DNA of 12,454 nucleotides from Desulfobacteraceae bacterium. GTDB lineage: Bacteria; Desulfobacterota; DSM-4660; Desulfatiglandales; HGW-15. The notes under the pieces were generated by a model. It was not told where the DNA came from. It saw nothing but the letters and a program-made list of their open reading frames with translations, and searched no databases. This document shows positions 1 through 7,424 of the stretch, piece after piece; the first letter of the stretch is position 1, and each line of letters opens with the position of its first letter. The position numbers and the translations under genes are program-made. The DNA lies in NCBI GenBank assembly GCA_003819975.1, contig RPPU01000064.1, positions 1 through 12,454 on the forward strand, read 5' to 3'.

Positions 1-302
1 GTATTTTTCTTTTCAGGAAAGATCGAATAATAAGCCTCAGTGATCAAGCCGGGCCCGACCTGCCGCAGATTGTGGAGGCGGTCGTCAAAAAAATTCAGGT
101 ACAGAATATTTTGCCGCGGAACCCCTTGGTCCAGCAGCCGCTGCATGATCTGGAACAGGTAAGTTGACTTGCCGCTTCGGCGCACTCCGATACAAACGGC
201 GGCTTTACCGGGTACCGTCTCCATTTGCAAACGCCTGGTAACCCCGATCTCTAATTGGGATTCTTGGAAATCCAAAATAATGGCTTTTATCGTCTCTATC
301 AT
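1..302 (-). CDS. AAA_14/DUF4143-type ATPase, N-terminal part, cut by window edge
   Basis: The first 100 residues are visible and the frame runs off the left edge without a stop. The translation begins MIETIKAIILDFQES and carries a Walker A P-loop, GVRRSGKST (residues 39-47, K45). It is followed by the segment ILYLNFFDDRL (66-76), which is typical of the AAA_14 domain in proteins that also carry a C-terminal DUF4143. These ATPases usually have about 380-450 residues and are common, often in many copies, in uncultured bacteria and archaea; their biological role is not well established. The start at 302 is supported by an AGGGA ribosome-binding sequence about 8 bases upstream and a good promoter 50-80 bases upstream. 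An alternative ATG at 309 is in another frame and fails. The C-terminal domain is outside the window, so the DUF4143 assignment is inferred from the N-terminal half only. Confidence 0.88.
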   Translation of the reverse strand, partial: MIETIKAIILDFQESQLEIGVTRRLQMETVPGKAAVCIGVRRSGKSTYLFQIMQRLLDQGVPRQNILYLNFFDDRLHNLRQVGPGLITEAYYSIFPEKKN

Positions 303-344
303 CAAGCATCCCTGGCAATAATTTTTACCGATTAGCGTCTGAAC

Positions 345-362
345 CGGTAATAAATATTACCG
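345..362. promoter_or_regulatory. 18-bp palindrome over the -10 box, operator candidate
   Basis: The sequence CGGTAATAAATATTACCG has two 8-base arms around a 2-base centre. A related half-site, TTTACCGATT, lies nearby at 324-333, and TTACCGATT follows the palindrome at 357-365. The element overlaps the -10 box of the ATPase promoter, which is the usual place for a repressor site. The regulator is unknown; autoregulation or a linked DNA-binding protein are both possible. Confidence 0.55.
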
Positions 363-382
363 ATTTTAGATTAAAATGTCAA
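354..382 (-). promoter_or_regulatory. Sigma70-like promoter of the AAA_14 ATPase gene
   Basis: On the minus strand there is a perfect -35 hexamer TTGACA (382-377), a 17-base spacer and a -10-like TAATAT (359-354, four of six consensus positions). Transcription would start near 345-348, giving a leader of roughly 45 bases before the ATG at 302. The -10 element lies inside the palindrome at 345-362, so a protein bound there should block RNA polymerase. The assignment rests on sequence match and position only. Confidence 0.6.
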
Positions 383-491
383 TAAACCTTTAGAAATTTA
401 AGATATCTCGGTTCGGTTATTCGATCAATATAGACGAGCGATTGGACCATAAGAGACTGAGTTAATTATTGATTTTGCAGAATGCTTTTGA

Positions 492-578
492 TTAAAGAGC
501 GTTAAGTTGGATTTCCCGCATAGCGACCAGTCCAAGAAACTTGTAAAATTCCGTTTCCGGCACAAAACTCTCCGGCAT
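492..578 (-). pseudogene. 28-codon orphan frame with ESFVxxTEFYKFL motif, small peptide or gene remnant
   Basis: Reading from an ATG at 578 gives a 28-residue peptide beginning MPESFVPETEFYKFL and ending at a TAA at 494-492. The frame is open upstream to a stop at 647-645, inside the end of the PIN gene in another frame, so the peptide could also be the tail of a longer lost protein. The stretch ESFVPETEFYKFL (534-572) matches ESFVSQTEFYKFL in the small secreted protein at 2709-2747, with 11 of 13 residues identical. Six of the eight codon differences are synonymous, which points to past or present protein-level selection. No convincing ribosome-binding site precedes the ATG. The protein family was not recognised. 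A remnant is my preferred reading; a functional micropeptide is the alternative. Confidence 0.4.
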
Positions 579-615
579 CTCAAATTCAACAATAAAAAAC
601 AGAAAGTTGCGTTTG

Positions 616-1122
616 TTATTCGATCCGGCAAGAAAAGCGGATATTCAATTCTTCAATAAGCTGAAAATCATTTATCCAAGTAACTCCCATATTTTCACAT
701 ACATTTGGGATTTTAATTCTTGTTGTATTGGTAGCGGTAATTTTTTCTTCCTTGGTAACAAGGATTGCATCTTCTTTAAGAGCGTGAGCGATCACCCAAG
801 GGTCGGCTAAAGACCTTTGCTTTGTATTATCCACAAGATGTTTATGCACTGGATTTTTCGCATAAATGCTTTTCAAGCATTCTGTAACTGCCGTATCAAT
901 CTTGTATTTTGGAATATTACTTTCTTTGAGCCATTTTGATAAATCATCATCCGTTCGGGTAATTTCTTCAAATACCATTTGAGGGAGGAAGATCTTGCCT
1001 TGCACACCCAATTCGTTCAGCACGACCCAATAATCGGGGCAAATTTTCGGCGAATAATATTTCTGCCATGCCTGGATAAGCACATTGGCATCCAAACAAT
1101 ATTTTTTTGCCCGGTTACTCAC
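616..1122 (-). CDS. DUF4411 PIN-like nuclease, probable toxin
   Basis: A 168-residue protein with a PIN-fold layout. There is an N-terminal YCLDANVLI with acidic D11, then FLPQMVFEEI with E52/E53, SLADPWVIAHA with D107, and the strand ILVTKEE (120-126). These match the acidic positions that bind metal in PIN ribonucleases, and the overall pattern fits the DUF4411 family, whose members have about this length. The start codon is GTG at 1122. It overlaps the TGA stop of the upstream HTH/ImmA gene as GTGA and is preceded by an AGGAG sequence about 10 bases away. Such tight coupling is typical of toxin-antitoxin pairs, and DUF4411 genes are often found beside ImmA/IrrE-HTH genes. RNA cleavage and toxicity are inferred from the family and not shown by the sequence. 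Confidence 0.85.
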   Translation of the reverse strand: MSNRAKKYCLDANVLIQAWQKYYSPKICPDYWVVLNELGVQGKIFLPQMVFEEITRTDDDLSKWLKESNIPKYKIDTAVTECLKSIYAKNPVHKHLVDNTKQRSLADPWVIAHALKEDAILVTKEEKITATNTTRIKIPNVCENMGVTWINDFQLIEELNIRFSCRIE

Positions 1123-2282
1123 CTGAAAATTTGCTCCTCTAATTGCGGAAATTTATTTACTTGCGTATTTAATAAAGTGCTTGCCAGTGTCGGCTCGATC
1201 GTACCGCCGCGAAAAGCATCCAAAACGATCAAGGTAAACAATCGGCTGTTCTTATTCACTCTTAAGAGATATGGATTAGGCCCACCTTCTTGTTTTTCTT
1301 TTTTTTCATTTTCTCTTTTTAAAAAAGCCTTGAATTCTTTTTCGGCTTCGGATTTTAACCGGCGATATTTATCCAATGAAATTAGCTGCAAATTCAGCGC
1401 TCTCACTAAAAAGGCAAACGAACTGACGCCTAAAGTCCTGGAAATTTTAAAAATTTCCACGGCAGAATCAAAAAGCGTCGCATTGAAACTTTTCATTATC
1501 TCCAGCGGCAATAAAACATTGGCAACGACTTGGTTGCAAAATAATTCAACCGGATGCAGCTTATCTTTATGTTTTAGTTCCGGCTCAATTTCATTTGAGA
1601 CGCCCGATTCCGCAATCCAAATATGCGCTAATTCATGAATCAATGTGAAAAGTTGCGGAGCATTCCAGTCTTCCGAATTCACAAACACGAAAGGCGCGTA
1701 TGGATCCGCGATGGAAAATCCCTGAATTTCTTTACTATCCAGTTTAAGCCTTGAATGGATAAAACTTGTTCTTGAGATAAAAATCCCTTTTGACTCTGCT
1801 TTGTTAATCCACTCTTTGATCGGATTATTTGTTGAATATTTCCGCGGGTCGATATTAAGTGTTGCGAGGATATCATCCGCAACCTTTACGGGATTGTCTT
1901 TGAGCGAGAATCTGCCGACAAAAGAAAGCGGGGCTTCATTGGCCTCTTCAAACACATCTCTTATCCAGGCTTGTTTTTGCTGAATTTCTCTAATAATAAA
2001 GATGGATGCTGTACTGAGAGACTTTGCCGATTTTCTCCTGAAATCTTGTAAAGGCTGAAAGTCCCTGGGAACTTCGGGCAAAAAGAATAACGCTAAAGGT
2101 CTCCGATATGCTTTTGCCAAGGTTTCCGCTTGCTTGATCGTAGGTTGAGTTTTTCCTTGCTCCCATTCTTTTAATTTTTCAACGGACACCGAAACCTTAT
2201 TAGCGGCTGTTTCTTCAGACATTCTTGCCGATTCTCTTGCCCATTTAAGCACATTGGGCGTTATATACGCTTTTTCTGCCAT
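1119..2282 (-). CDS. XRE-type HTH plus ImmA/IrrE-family metallopeptidase, probable antitoxin/regulator
   Basis: A 387-residue protein with two parts. Residues about 8-65 form an XRE-type helix-turn-helix (LKWARESARMSEETAANKV, then KLKEWEQGKTQPTIKQAETL), ending in the linker RRPLALFFLPE common to this family. Residues about 185-300 form an ImmA/IrrE (COG2856) zinc peptidase domain with the motif LIHELAHIW (H216, E217, H220) and a downstream PVELFCNQVVANVLLP. E246 is the likely third zinc ligand there. The C-terminal 90 residues include a lysine/glutamate-rich stretch (306-332) of unclear role. The gene overlaps the DUF4411 PIN gene by 4 bases and probably controls it, by repressing the operon and perhaps by proteolysis. 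No strong ribosome-binding site is seen, only a weak ACGGGTCACGG. The gap upstream (2283-2666) should hold the promoter, but none is clear. Confidence 0.9.
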   Translation of the reverse strand: MAEKAYITPNVLKWARESARMSEETAANKVSVSVEKLKEWEQGKTQPTIKQAETLAKAYRRPLALFFLPEVPRDFQPLQDFRRKSAKSLSTASIFIIREIQQKQAWIRDVFEEANEAPLSFVGRFSLKDNPVKVADDILATLNIDPRKYSTNNPIKEWINKAESKGIFISRTSFIHSRLKLDSKEIQGFSIADPYAPFVFVNSEDWNAPQLFTLIHELAHIWIAESGVSNEIEPELKHKDKLHPVELFCNQVVANVLLPLEIMKSFNATLFDSAVEIFKISRTLGVSSFAFLVRALNLQLISLDKYRRLKSEAEKEFKAFLKRENEKKEKQEGGPNPYLLRVNKNSRLFTLIVLDAFRGGTIEPTLASTLLNTQVNKFPQLEEQIFR

Positions 2283-2666
2283 TACCGTGACCCGTTGATT
2301 TAATCTTACTTTTTATAAAGAAGAACTTATGATCTTTATCGAAATCGCATTCAGAGGATTTTTTAAAACGGCCTTTTTTTATCTTGATACATGAGAAAGA
2401 ATAAATCAATTTCTTTTAATTTGACCCTTTAAAATATCCAAGGAACAACGATCTCAACAGCTCTTGGATTTATTCAACGGCCGGCCAACCAAATTAGAAG
2501 GGCTCCAAGCCGTCAATAACCCCCAAACATCCCCTCATATTTTTTGATCCCTTAACAATCCTGATATTGAAAAATTTTCAATTAAATTTAACAATGGTGA
2601 ATATATTATAATTTATGTTATTTTAAATTAATTATATTGAGCCAAGCTTATTCCACTTGCGATTGA
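2283..2666. other. AT-rich spacer without a recognised gene
   Basis: This 384-base gap separates the small secreted-protein gene from the HTH/ImmA gene. No convincing coding frame was found on either strand. It contains a 17-base perfect palindrome of 8-base arms, ATTGAAAAATTTTCAAT (2566-2582). There is also a loose inverted pair, ATCCAAG and CTTGGAT, around 2436-2471, and the 8-base palindrome GGCCGGCC near 2481. Any of these could be an operator for the toxin-antitoxin operon, but no promoter hexamers of good quality were found to support one. Confidence 0.5.
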
Positions 2667-2921
2667 TTACCTTCCATTCCTTGCGTATTGATTTTCAATG
2701 CCGTGCACCAAAAACTTATAGAATTCGGTCTGGGAAACGAAACTCTCCGAAATGACTGGAACCCCATTCACCGCCGTCCCCATCGCCGCCGGATTCGTCG
2801 CTCCTCCAACCCGCAACCCGTTCAAAGCGCCCTGCGACAAATCGCAACTCAATTTCCCGTAGGCAAGGGACGCAAAGAGCAGAATCGAAACCATAACCGC
2901 CGCTATCCTCAGTTTGATCAT
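2667..2921 (-). CDS. Small secreted protein of unknown function with ESFVxxTEFYKFL motif
   Basis: An 84-residue protein. The N-terminus MIKLRIAAVMVSILLFASLAYG has a basic start, a hydrophobic core and a small-residue end, so it is a probable Sec signal peptide cleaved near residue 22. The mature part of about 62 residues is glycine- and asparagine-rich (NGLRVGG, GTAVNGVPV). It then carries ESFVSQTEFYKFL (residues 59-71) and ends in a basic tail. One cysteine, near the mature N-terminus, is not in a lipobox. I chose the ATG at 2921 over one 10 codons upstream because AGAGGTGA sits just before it and because a signal peptide should begin here. The gene starts 32 bases after the stop of the STAND gene, so co-transcription is likely. 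I do not recognise the family. The motif recurs in the orphan frame at 492-578. Confidence 0.65.
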   Translation of the reverse strand: MIKLRIAAVMVSILLFASLAYGKLSCDLSQGALNGLRVGGATNPAAMGTAVNGVPVISESFVSQTEFYKFLVHGIENQYARNGR

Positions 2922-2953
2922 GATCACCTCTTTGAAGTTTAAGCGATCCAATC

Positions 2954-5900
2954 TTACTCAAAACTCTCATCGCGCTTATGATGGAGTTGATCTATCCATT
3001 CGTATTCTTGTTTAATGGCTTTTTGCAAAACCAAATACTGACTCTTCGCCCATGCTCTAATTTCTGCGTTATTATGCTCATACAGGCTTTGAAACAAAAC
3101 AGATCTTTTCTGGAGCCTATCTACCAACGAACCACGTCCCGACATTGATCTTATTGCGTATGTAAGGTGATCAAGAACGGTATCCAGATTTGGTGCTTTC
3201 TCAAAGATGGAATAGATAATTGGTTTCCATTCCAACTTATTCGCCTCTGGTGATTCAAAGTAAACTTGTATTGCTGATGTGATTAATGGATAGCGTTTTT
3301 GAGGATTAATATTACACCAGGATAAAAGATCATTATCAGAAATTTGATTAAGAGGATTACTATGCCTTCCAAAACCGTCGGAAAACATCCTTCCGCGGCG
3401 GTAATCTTCGAGTGCGTTATTTCCAAGAAACACATCCAGAAATACAAAGGGCTGAACAGAAGCAAGAATGTTTAGCAAATCAGGATAGTCAAAGACATAA
3501 ATACCATTATCAGTGATTGCTTTAAAAAGATGTTGGCATATCTGTGTGGCGACATTAATGCCTTCGTGACCATCAAGACATATACAAGTTATTTGCGTTA
3601 AACGATAATCAGGGCTTTGTTGTCTCCTGCGTTCGCCAGAAAACGAATATGTCGACAGCATATTCTGTGCTACCGTAATTAGATTTCTAGAATAACTTAT
3701 GAGTTTTTCTTTTGAGTTGTGAAATCTCATGCTCAAAATTTCAATTACTACATCAATTCCTCCTTCTTTAATAAGTAATTTTTTCAAAAGATCTGCTAAA
3801 TCATCATCGCTAATAGACTCATGAACTCGTCCATAAGCAAGATATTTGAAAGTATTTATCTTTGCCTTCCCAGTATCTATAGCTTTATGTAATCGTTCGA
3901 CGCCTCGTTGATCTATTATTGATGTCGTTTGAAAAATAGGAAACCATTCACCAAATAAGTCATCGCTTATCAAATTATCGAGAGTTAAATTATAAAATGC
4001 GGGATCACTTTCCGCACATGACGAGAGAAATCCCAAAAAAACACCAATCTGCCTTTTTTCAGAAGGTGTTTTTTTGAGCTGAGCATATAAAATCTGCCAA
4101 AGTTCTTGTTTATTATTACAGCCATCCGCCAGTCCTCTGCCAAAATTTTGAATCTGTGTGTTATATATAGAAACGAGATCTGGCAATAAAGCGTTAAGCG
4201 TATAAATATCTTGTGCAACTTGAGAACCAATTTTTCGTGTCACTTCTTGCACTCGCGTCCAACCGGAGGATACTTTCTCCGTATCATCAGAATCATCTTC
4301 CAAATCAAGGATATGATGATCCCCTGATAATGCAAAAGTGCGCGCACGTTCTAAAAGATCATTAGGTTTTAAAAGCTTTTCTAACCTATGGAGTCTTTCT
4401 AAAAACTCTTTTTTTAGGCCCTTACTATCATATCGAATTATTCCTTGTACTGCGATCCAACCTTCATTCCATGCTTTTTTTTCTTGAATTTGTTTGGCTG
4501 AATTTTCTAAAACCTCAAACATACCGACTTTAGTCCATAACCCGCGCAAATTATTGGCCAGGATATTTCTTGCTTTTTCGGCAATTGGCCGACCTGAAAG
4601 AGATAGGCGTGTGCAAATACCTATAAATGCTTCATACCAATGTATAATTTCCTTGCGTTTTTTTGGCTCATAGCCAAAATCTCTTGGCCTTGCTCCAAAA
4701 CCGAACTCATGAGATGAGCTAAAATACCATGTTTCCAACGCTGCATCCAGAAGGGTAAGGCCTAGTTCCTGCTTATCCTGTTCTTCGGAATCCACTAGCT
4801 CCTCAATAATCTCGGCTCTTGCTTCAACTGGAGCATGCGTGCCGGAGAGGTAAATATAAAAAAGAGACTTAAGAACATCGCGTGTGGAGTTATAATTTTC
4901 ATCCGACTTTTCCGAAAGCGCATAGCGGCATATGAGATTTACGCTTCTATCAAACAGTTCCGGATCGTAGGCCAAATGCCACAAAAGTTGTACAAACTCA
5001 GAATAATGAGAACTCTCCCTGGAGGCAAACTGACGCCCTTCATCTCCATTTGCCGCACGTTCAATTGCTTCCAATGCCTTTTCCGGTGCCACAGGCGCAA
5101 TGTTTCTAAATATTTCCATTCTAAAGTCATTAAAATTACAATTCTCTTTTCCAATCCAGCCATCATGAGCCAACCATTTATTGACTATCTCAACAGCCGT
5201 ATCACAGTCATGGAGATAATTCAGGCGACGAGTAAATGACTTTAACAGACGTTCAGATCCAGCATTGAAAAAGGCTTGAACAAGTGTGTCTTTCGGTATG
5301 CGTTCAAGTGCACGTTTGGCTAGCCGATTAGCGATAGCATGTGGGAGCACAGCCCTCCAGACGTTACGTGATTGAATCAGATCGCGCGCTTTAAGTTCTC
5401 TAACAGAACGATACAATTCGGAACCAGTCTTACCGACGAGGGATGCTAAGAACTTAAGTTCTGATTTTTCCGAATCAGCATCCGTGCCTTCAAATGAATA
5501 AACAAGTGAACAAGCCTCTGCAAAAATAAGCAGATTTTCATCTTGGTCATGTCGCTGCCAGAAAAGTCTTTCGAATAACTCTTCATCATGAAGACCTGAC
5601 AAAGTTTCACCCTGTCGCACAGTATTGGCAAGTGAAATGGCTACACGTGCGTTACCCCCTGAAAAAATTGCAATTGTCCGGGCATCAACTTGGCTGATAT
5701 GCGAATAACGCTTTCTTATCAGTTTATCAATAATCTCTTCACTGGCTGGTTCCAACCTGAATACCGTTGTTTCCTCTGGAAGGTGATCACGAATATCATA
5801 TTCGACTGTCAGCAAACTGACCGTGCTGTGCGATCTAGAACAGATTTGTGTTAACCGACGATGCAAATCAGGAGGACAGTTATCGATAATTAATATTGCC

Positions 5901-6790
5901 CTTGTCTTGTCCGCGATAAGTTGTTCAGCAATTGTCCCTGGGTCAGGGTCAGGACTATTGGACATATCTGTATAAAACGCCTGGGAGCGATTGAGTGCCT
6001 GTTCGCCTATCCTTTCATCAAATATGGCCTGAACTAACCGAGTTTTCCCCACGCCCGACAACCCGGTTAGCCGAACAGAAATACCGGGAGCAGAAAGGGC
6101 AGATCTGAGTCTTTGCAGGCCATCTTTAGCAGACATCCCTTTGTTTTTGGATGTAGTTCCATCCTGCAACCTTAATCCATCATCCAGAAGATATTCTTCC
6201 TCGATCCCTCCCGGAGCATTCGCCCAATTTTCATAGGGACGCCACCAGTTTAACTGGCAACCGATTTTATTTCGCACCCATATAATTAAAGAAGGATGTG
6301 TACGTAGCCAAGTGGCAACACGCCCACGATCAAAGAAATCCAAGTAAAGAGTTTGATGATGGTTTTCATTTGCAACGGCCTCCTGCATGGCATTGATGCG
6401 GTTTCTTAAAGGCGTATTGGTTGTTGAACTACTTGAACTTACAATAATATATGCCCCTCTCTCCTGGATAAGAGATTTGATCTCCGCTCGTAAAATACCG
6501 TTGGGTCGCATCTCTTTGAGTATCTCTGATTTAGGCATATCAGGCTTCTTTACCTGAAAGCCTGTTATACTCCTTGGAACAAAACTATTTTGAGGAGGGG
6601 GCGTCTCACTTCGAACAACAACATCCAGGCCTCCATCTCGGGCATCTTGATGACCACCCCATGTTATTCCCTTGGTAGAAAGGCCCGCTAAACGGTAATC
6701 GGCTTCACACAACAGGCCGATCAATGCACGAAGTTCCGTATCATTAAGCCGTGCTATATCATCTCCGGTTATTTCGAGTAAATTTGTCAT
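2954..6790 (-). CDS. STAND NTPase with N-terminal Mrr/PD-(D/E)XK-like nuclease domain, Avs-like defence candidate
   Basis: A 1278-residue cytosolic protein with three zones. Residues about 15-180 look like a restriction-endonuclease fold: E29, then WGGHQDARDGGLDVVV with D52/D56, then GFQVKK with Q79 and K81. The QxK form of the last motif is typical of Mrr-like nucleases. Residues about 220-500 are a STAND-type P-loop NTPase: Walker A GLSGVGKT (243-250, K249), Walker B ILIIDN (299-304, D303), a GGNARVA motif (378-384) and a winged-helix-like end with LPHAIANRLAKRAL (482-494). The remaining 780 residues are predicted helical repeats without a recognised family, as expected for a sensor. Avs antiviral proteins share this order of effector, NTPase and sensor, and kill or arrest infected cells when a phage protein is bound. 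The defence role is inferred from architecture. The ribosome-binding site is weak. The gene is AT-richer than the core genes to its right, and it lies beside a toxin-antitoxin pair. Confidence 0.85.
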   Translation of the reverse strand: MTNLLEITGDDIARLNDTELRALIGLLCEADYRLAGLSTKGITWGGHQDARDGGLDVVVRSETPPPQNSFVPRSITGFQVKKPDMPKSEILKEMRPNGILRAEIKSLIQERGAYIIVSSSSSTTNTPLRNRINAMQEAVANENHHQTLYLDFFDRGRVATWLRTHPSLIIWVRNKIGCQLNWWRPYENWANAPGGIEEEYLLDDGLRLQDGTTSKNKGMSAKDGLQRLRSALSAPGISVRLTGLSGVGKTRLVQAIFDERIGEQALNRSQAFYTDMSNSPDPDPGTIAEQLIADKTRAILIIDNCPPDLHRRLTQICSRSHSTVSLLTVEYDIRDHLPEETTVFRLEPASEEIIDKLIRKRYSHISQVDARTIAIFSGGNARVAISLANTVRQGETLSGLHDEELFERLFWQRHDQDENLLIFAEACSLVYSFEGTDADSEKSELKFLASLVGKTGSELYRSVRELKARDLIQSRNVWRAVLPHAIANRLAKRALERIPKDTLVQAFFNAGSERLLKSFTRRLNYLHDCDTAVEIVNKWLAHDGWIGKENCNFNDFRMEIFRNIAPVAPEKALEAIERAANGDEGRQFASRESSHYSEFVQLLWHLAYDPELFDRSVNLICRYALSEKSDENYNSTRDVLKSLFYIYLSGTHAPVEARAEIIEELVDSEEQDKQELGLTLLDAALETWYFSSSHEFGFGARPRDFGYEPKKRKEIIHWYEAFIGICTRLSLSGRPIAEKARNILANNLRGLWTKVGMFEVLENSAKQIQEKKAWNEGWIAVQGIIRYDSKGLKKEFLERLHRLEKLLKPNDLLERARTFALSGDHHILDLEDDSDDTEKVSSGWTRVQEVTRKIGSQVAQDIYTLNALLPDLVSIYNTQIQNFGRGLADGCNNKQELWQILYAQLKKTPSEKRQIGVFLGFLSSCAESDPAFYNLTLDNLISDDLFGEWFPIFQTTSIIDQRGVERLHKAIDTGKAKINTFKYLAYGRVHESISDDDLADLLKKLLIKEGGIDVVIEILSMRFHNSKEKLISYSRNLITVAQNMLSTYSFSGERRRQQSPDYRLTQITCICLDGHEGINVATQICQHLFKAITDNGIYVFDYPDLLNILASVQPFVFLDVFLGNNALEDYRRGRMFSDGFGRHSNPLNQISDNDLLSWCNINPQKRYPLITSAIQVYFESPEANKLEWKPIIYSIFEKAPNLDTVLDHLTYAIRSMSGRGSLVDRLQKRSVLFQSLYEHNNAEIRAWAKSQYLVLQKAIKQEYEWIDQLHHKRDESFE

Positions 6791-6821
6791 TTAAAAACAC
6801 TCAACTCTTGTTTGTTTTTTT

Positions 6822-6962
6822 TCAGTTATCTATATTCTTCTGAGAATGTTGACGCACAATTTCACGATCGCATGGGCAATTCTTCATTTCAATACTGCAA
6901 TGCTCATGAAAAAACCTAACCACCTCTTTAAGACATAGCCCTGATGGGTAATTTATATGGAA
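6822..6962 (-). other. 46-codon open frame just upstream of the STAND gene, doubtful
   Basis: Between stops at 6965 and 6824 the minus strand has an open frame ending 32 bases before the STAND start. It reads ...GLCLKEVVRFFHEHC, then CPCDREIVRQHSQKN. The His/Cys spacing (HxHC, CxC) resembles a metal-binding tail, but no good start codon or ribosome-binding site is present. An internal ATG would give only 21 residues. It may be the remnant of an earlier gene, a leader peptide, or chance. No family was recognised. Confidence 0.2.
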
Positions 6963-7080
6963 TCATAAACCGCTTTCAGCGATCAGTATCTTTGAAAATT
7001 GGAAAGTTTAGGAGATGGGGATAAATTTAAATCAAAATAGCTGAAAAAGCAATCATTTTTTGCGACAACCCGGGTTAGTT

Positions 7081-7175
7081 TATGGTTCACGGTTCAAGGT
7101 AAAAGTGTGAACGTGAGAATGTTTGAAAGTGAGAAGGTGATCCGCCTTCGCCAAGGCTACGGTGTGAACGGAAGG
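7081..7175. repeat. Boilerplate-type intergenic repeat (GTGAGAA units)
   Basis: The stretch contains GGTTCACGGTTCAAGG followed by two GTGAGAA units 17 bases apart (GTGAGAATGTTTGAAA then GTGAGAAGG), then CCGCCTTCGCCAAGGCTACGG. It encodes nothing convincing. Low-complexity runs of this style are common dispersed intergenic sequences in many uncultured bacterial genomes; that comparison is from general memory and not a search. Confidence 0.4.
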
Positions 7176-7217
7176 CCCTTCTGATTTGAGGCCTTGTCAA
7201 CAGGCTGGATAAGATGG

Positions 7218-7272
7218 TTTTATTTTGTAATGATGTTTTCATTTCATCGAACATATCTTCATTACAATAAAA
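7218..7272. repeat. Imperfect inverted repeat
   Basis: The arms TGTAATGA (7226-7233) and TCATTACA (7259-7266) are a perfect 8-base pair. Outer A/T pairing (TTTTAT against ATAAAA) and an inner TGTT/AACA pairing extend the stem, with small bulges. It may be a transcription end for the DUF4129 gene, a fragment of a small mobile repeat, or part of the control region of the STAND gene. The sequence does not decide between them. Confidence 0.4.
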
Positions 7273-7322
7273 TGTGCAAAAATTAAATGTTCCTCGTCTG
7301 CGGTAATCCGCGGATATCTGGA

Positions 7323-7348
7323 GTAATTTCAAAGTTTTCTGAAATTAC
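7323..7348. repeat. Hairpin with 9-base stem
   Basis: GTAATTTCA (7323-7331) and TGAAATTAC (7340-7348) pair perfectly around an 8-base loop. It is flanked by two copies of CTGCGGTAAT (7298-7307 and 7354-7363), which resemble the widespread ACCGCAGAGGACG-type intergenic repeat read on the other strand. No U-tract follows, so a classical terminator is not supported. Confidence 0.5.
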
Positions 7349-7375
7349 GTCCTCTGCGGTAATAAATTCTTCCTC

Positions 7376-7423
7376 TTAATCCCATGCTTCACGGGATTAA
7401 TATTGTTAATCCAGTTAATCCCG
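7376..7423. repeat. Three-arm inverted repeat just after the DUF4129 stop codon
   Basis: Three related arms occur: TTAATCCC (7376-7383), CGGGATTAA (7392-7400) and TTAATCCCG (7415-7423). The middle arm can pair with either neighbour, so two hairpins exclude each other. The first arm met by polymerase leaving the DUF4129 gene starts 2 bases beyond its stop. The element may protect the 3' end of the mRNA or act as a weak terminator, but no T-run follows either hairpin. Confidence 0.5.
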
Positions 7424-7424
7424 T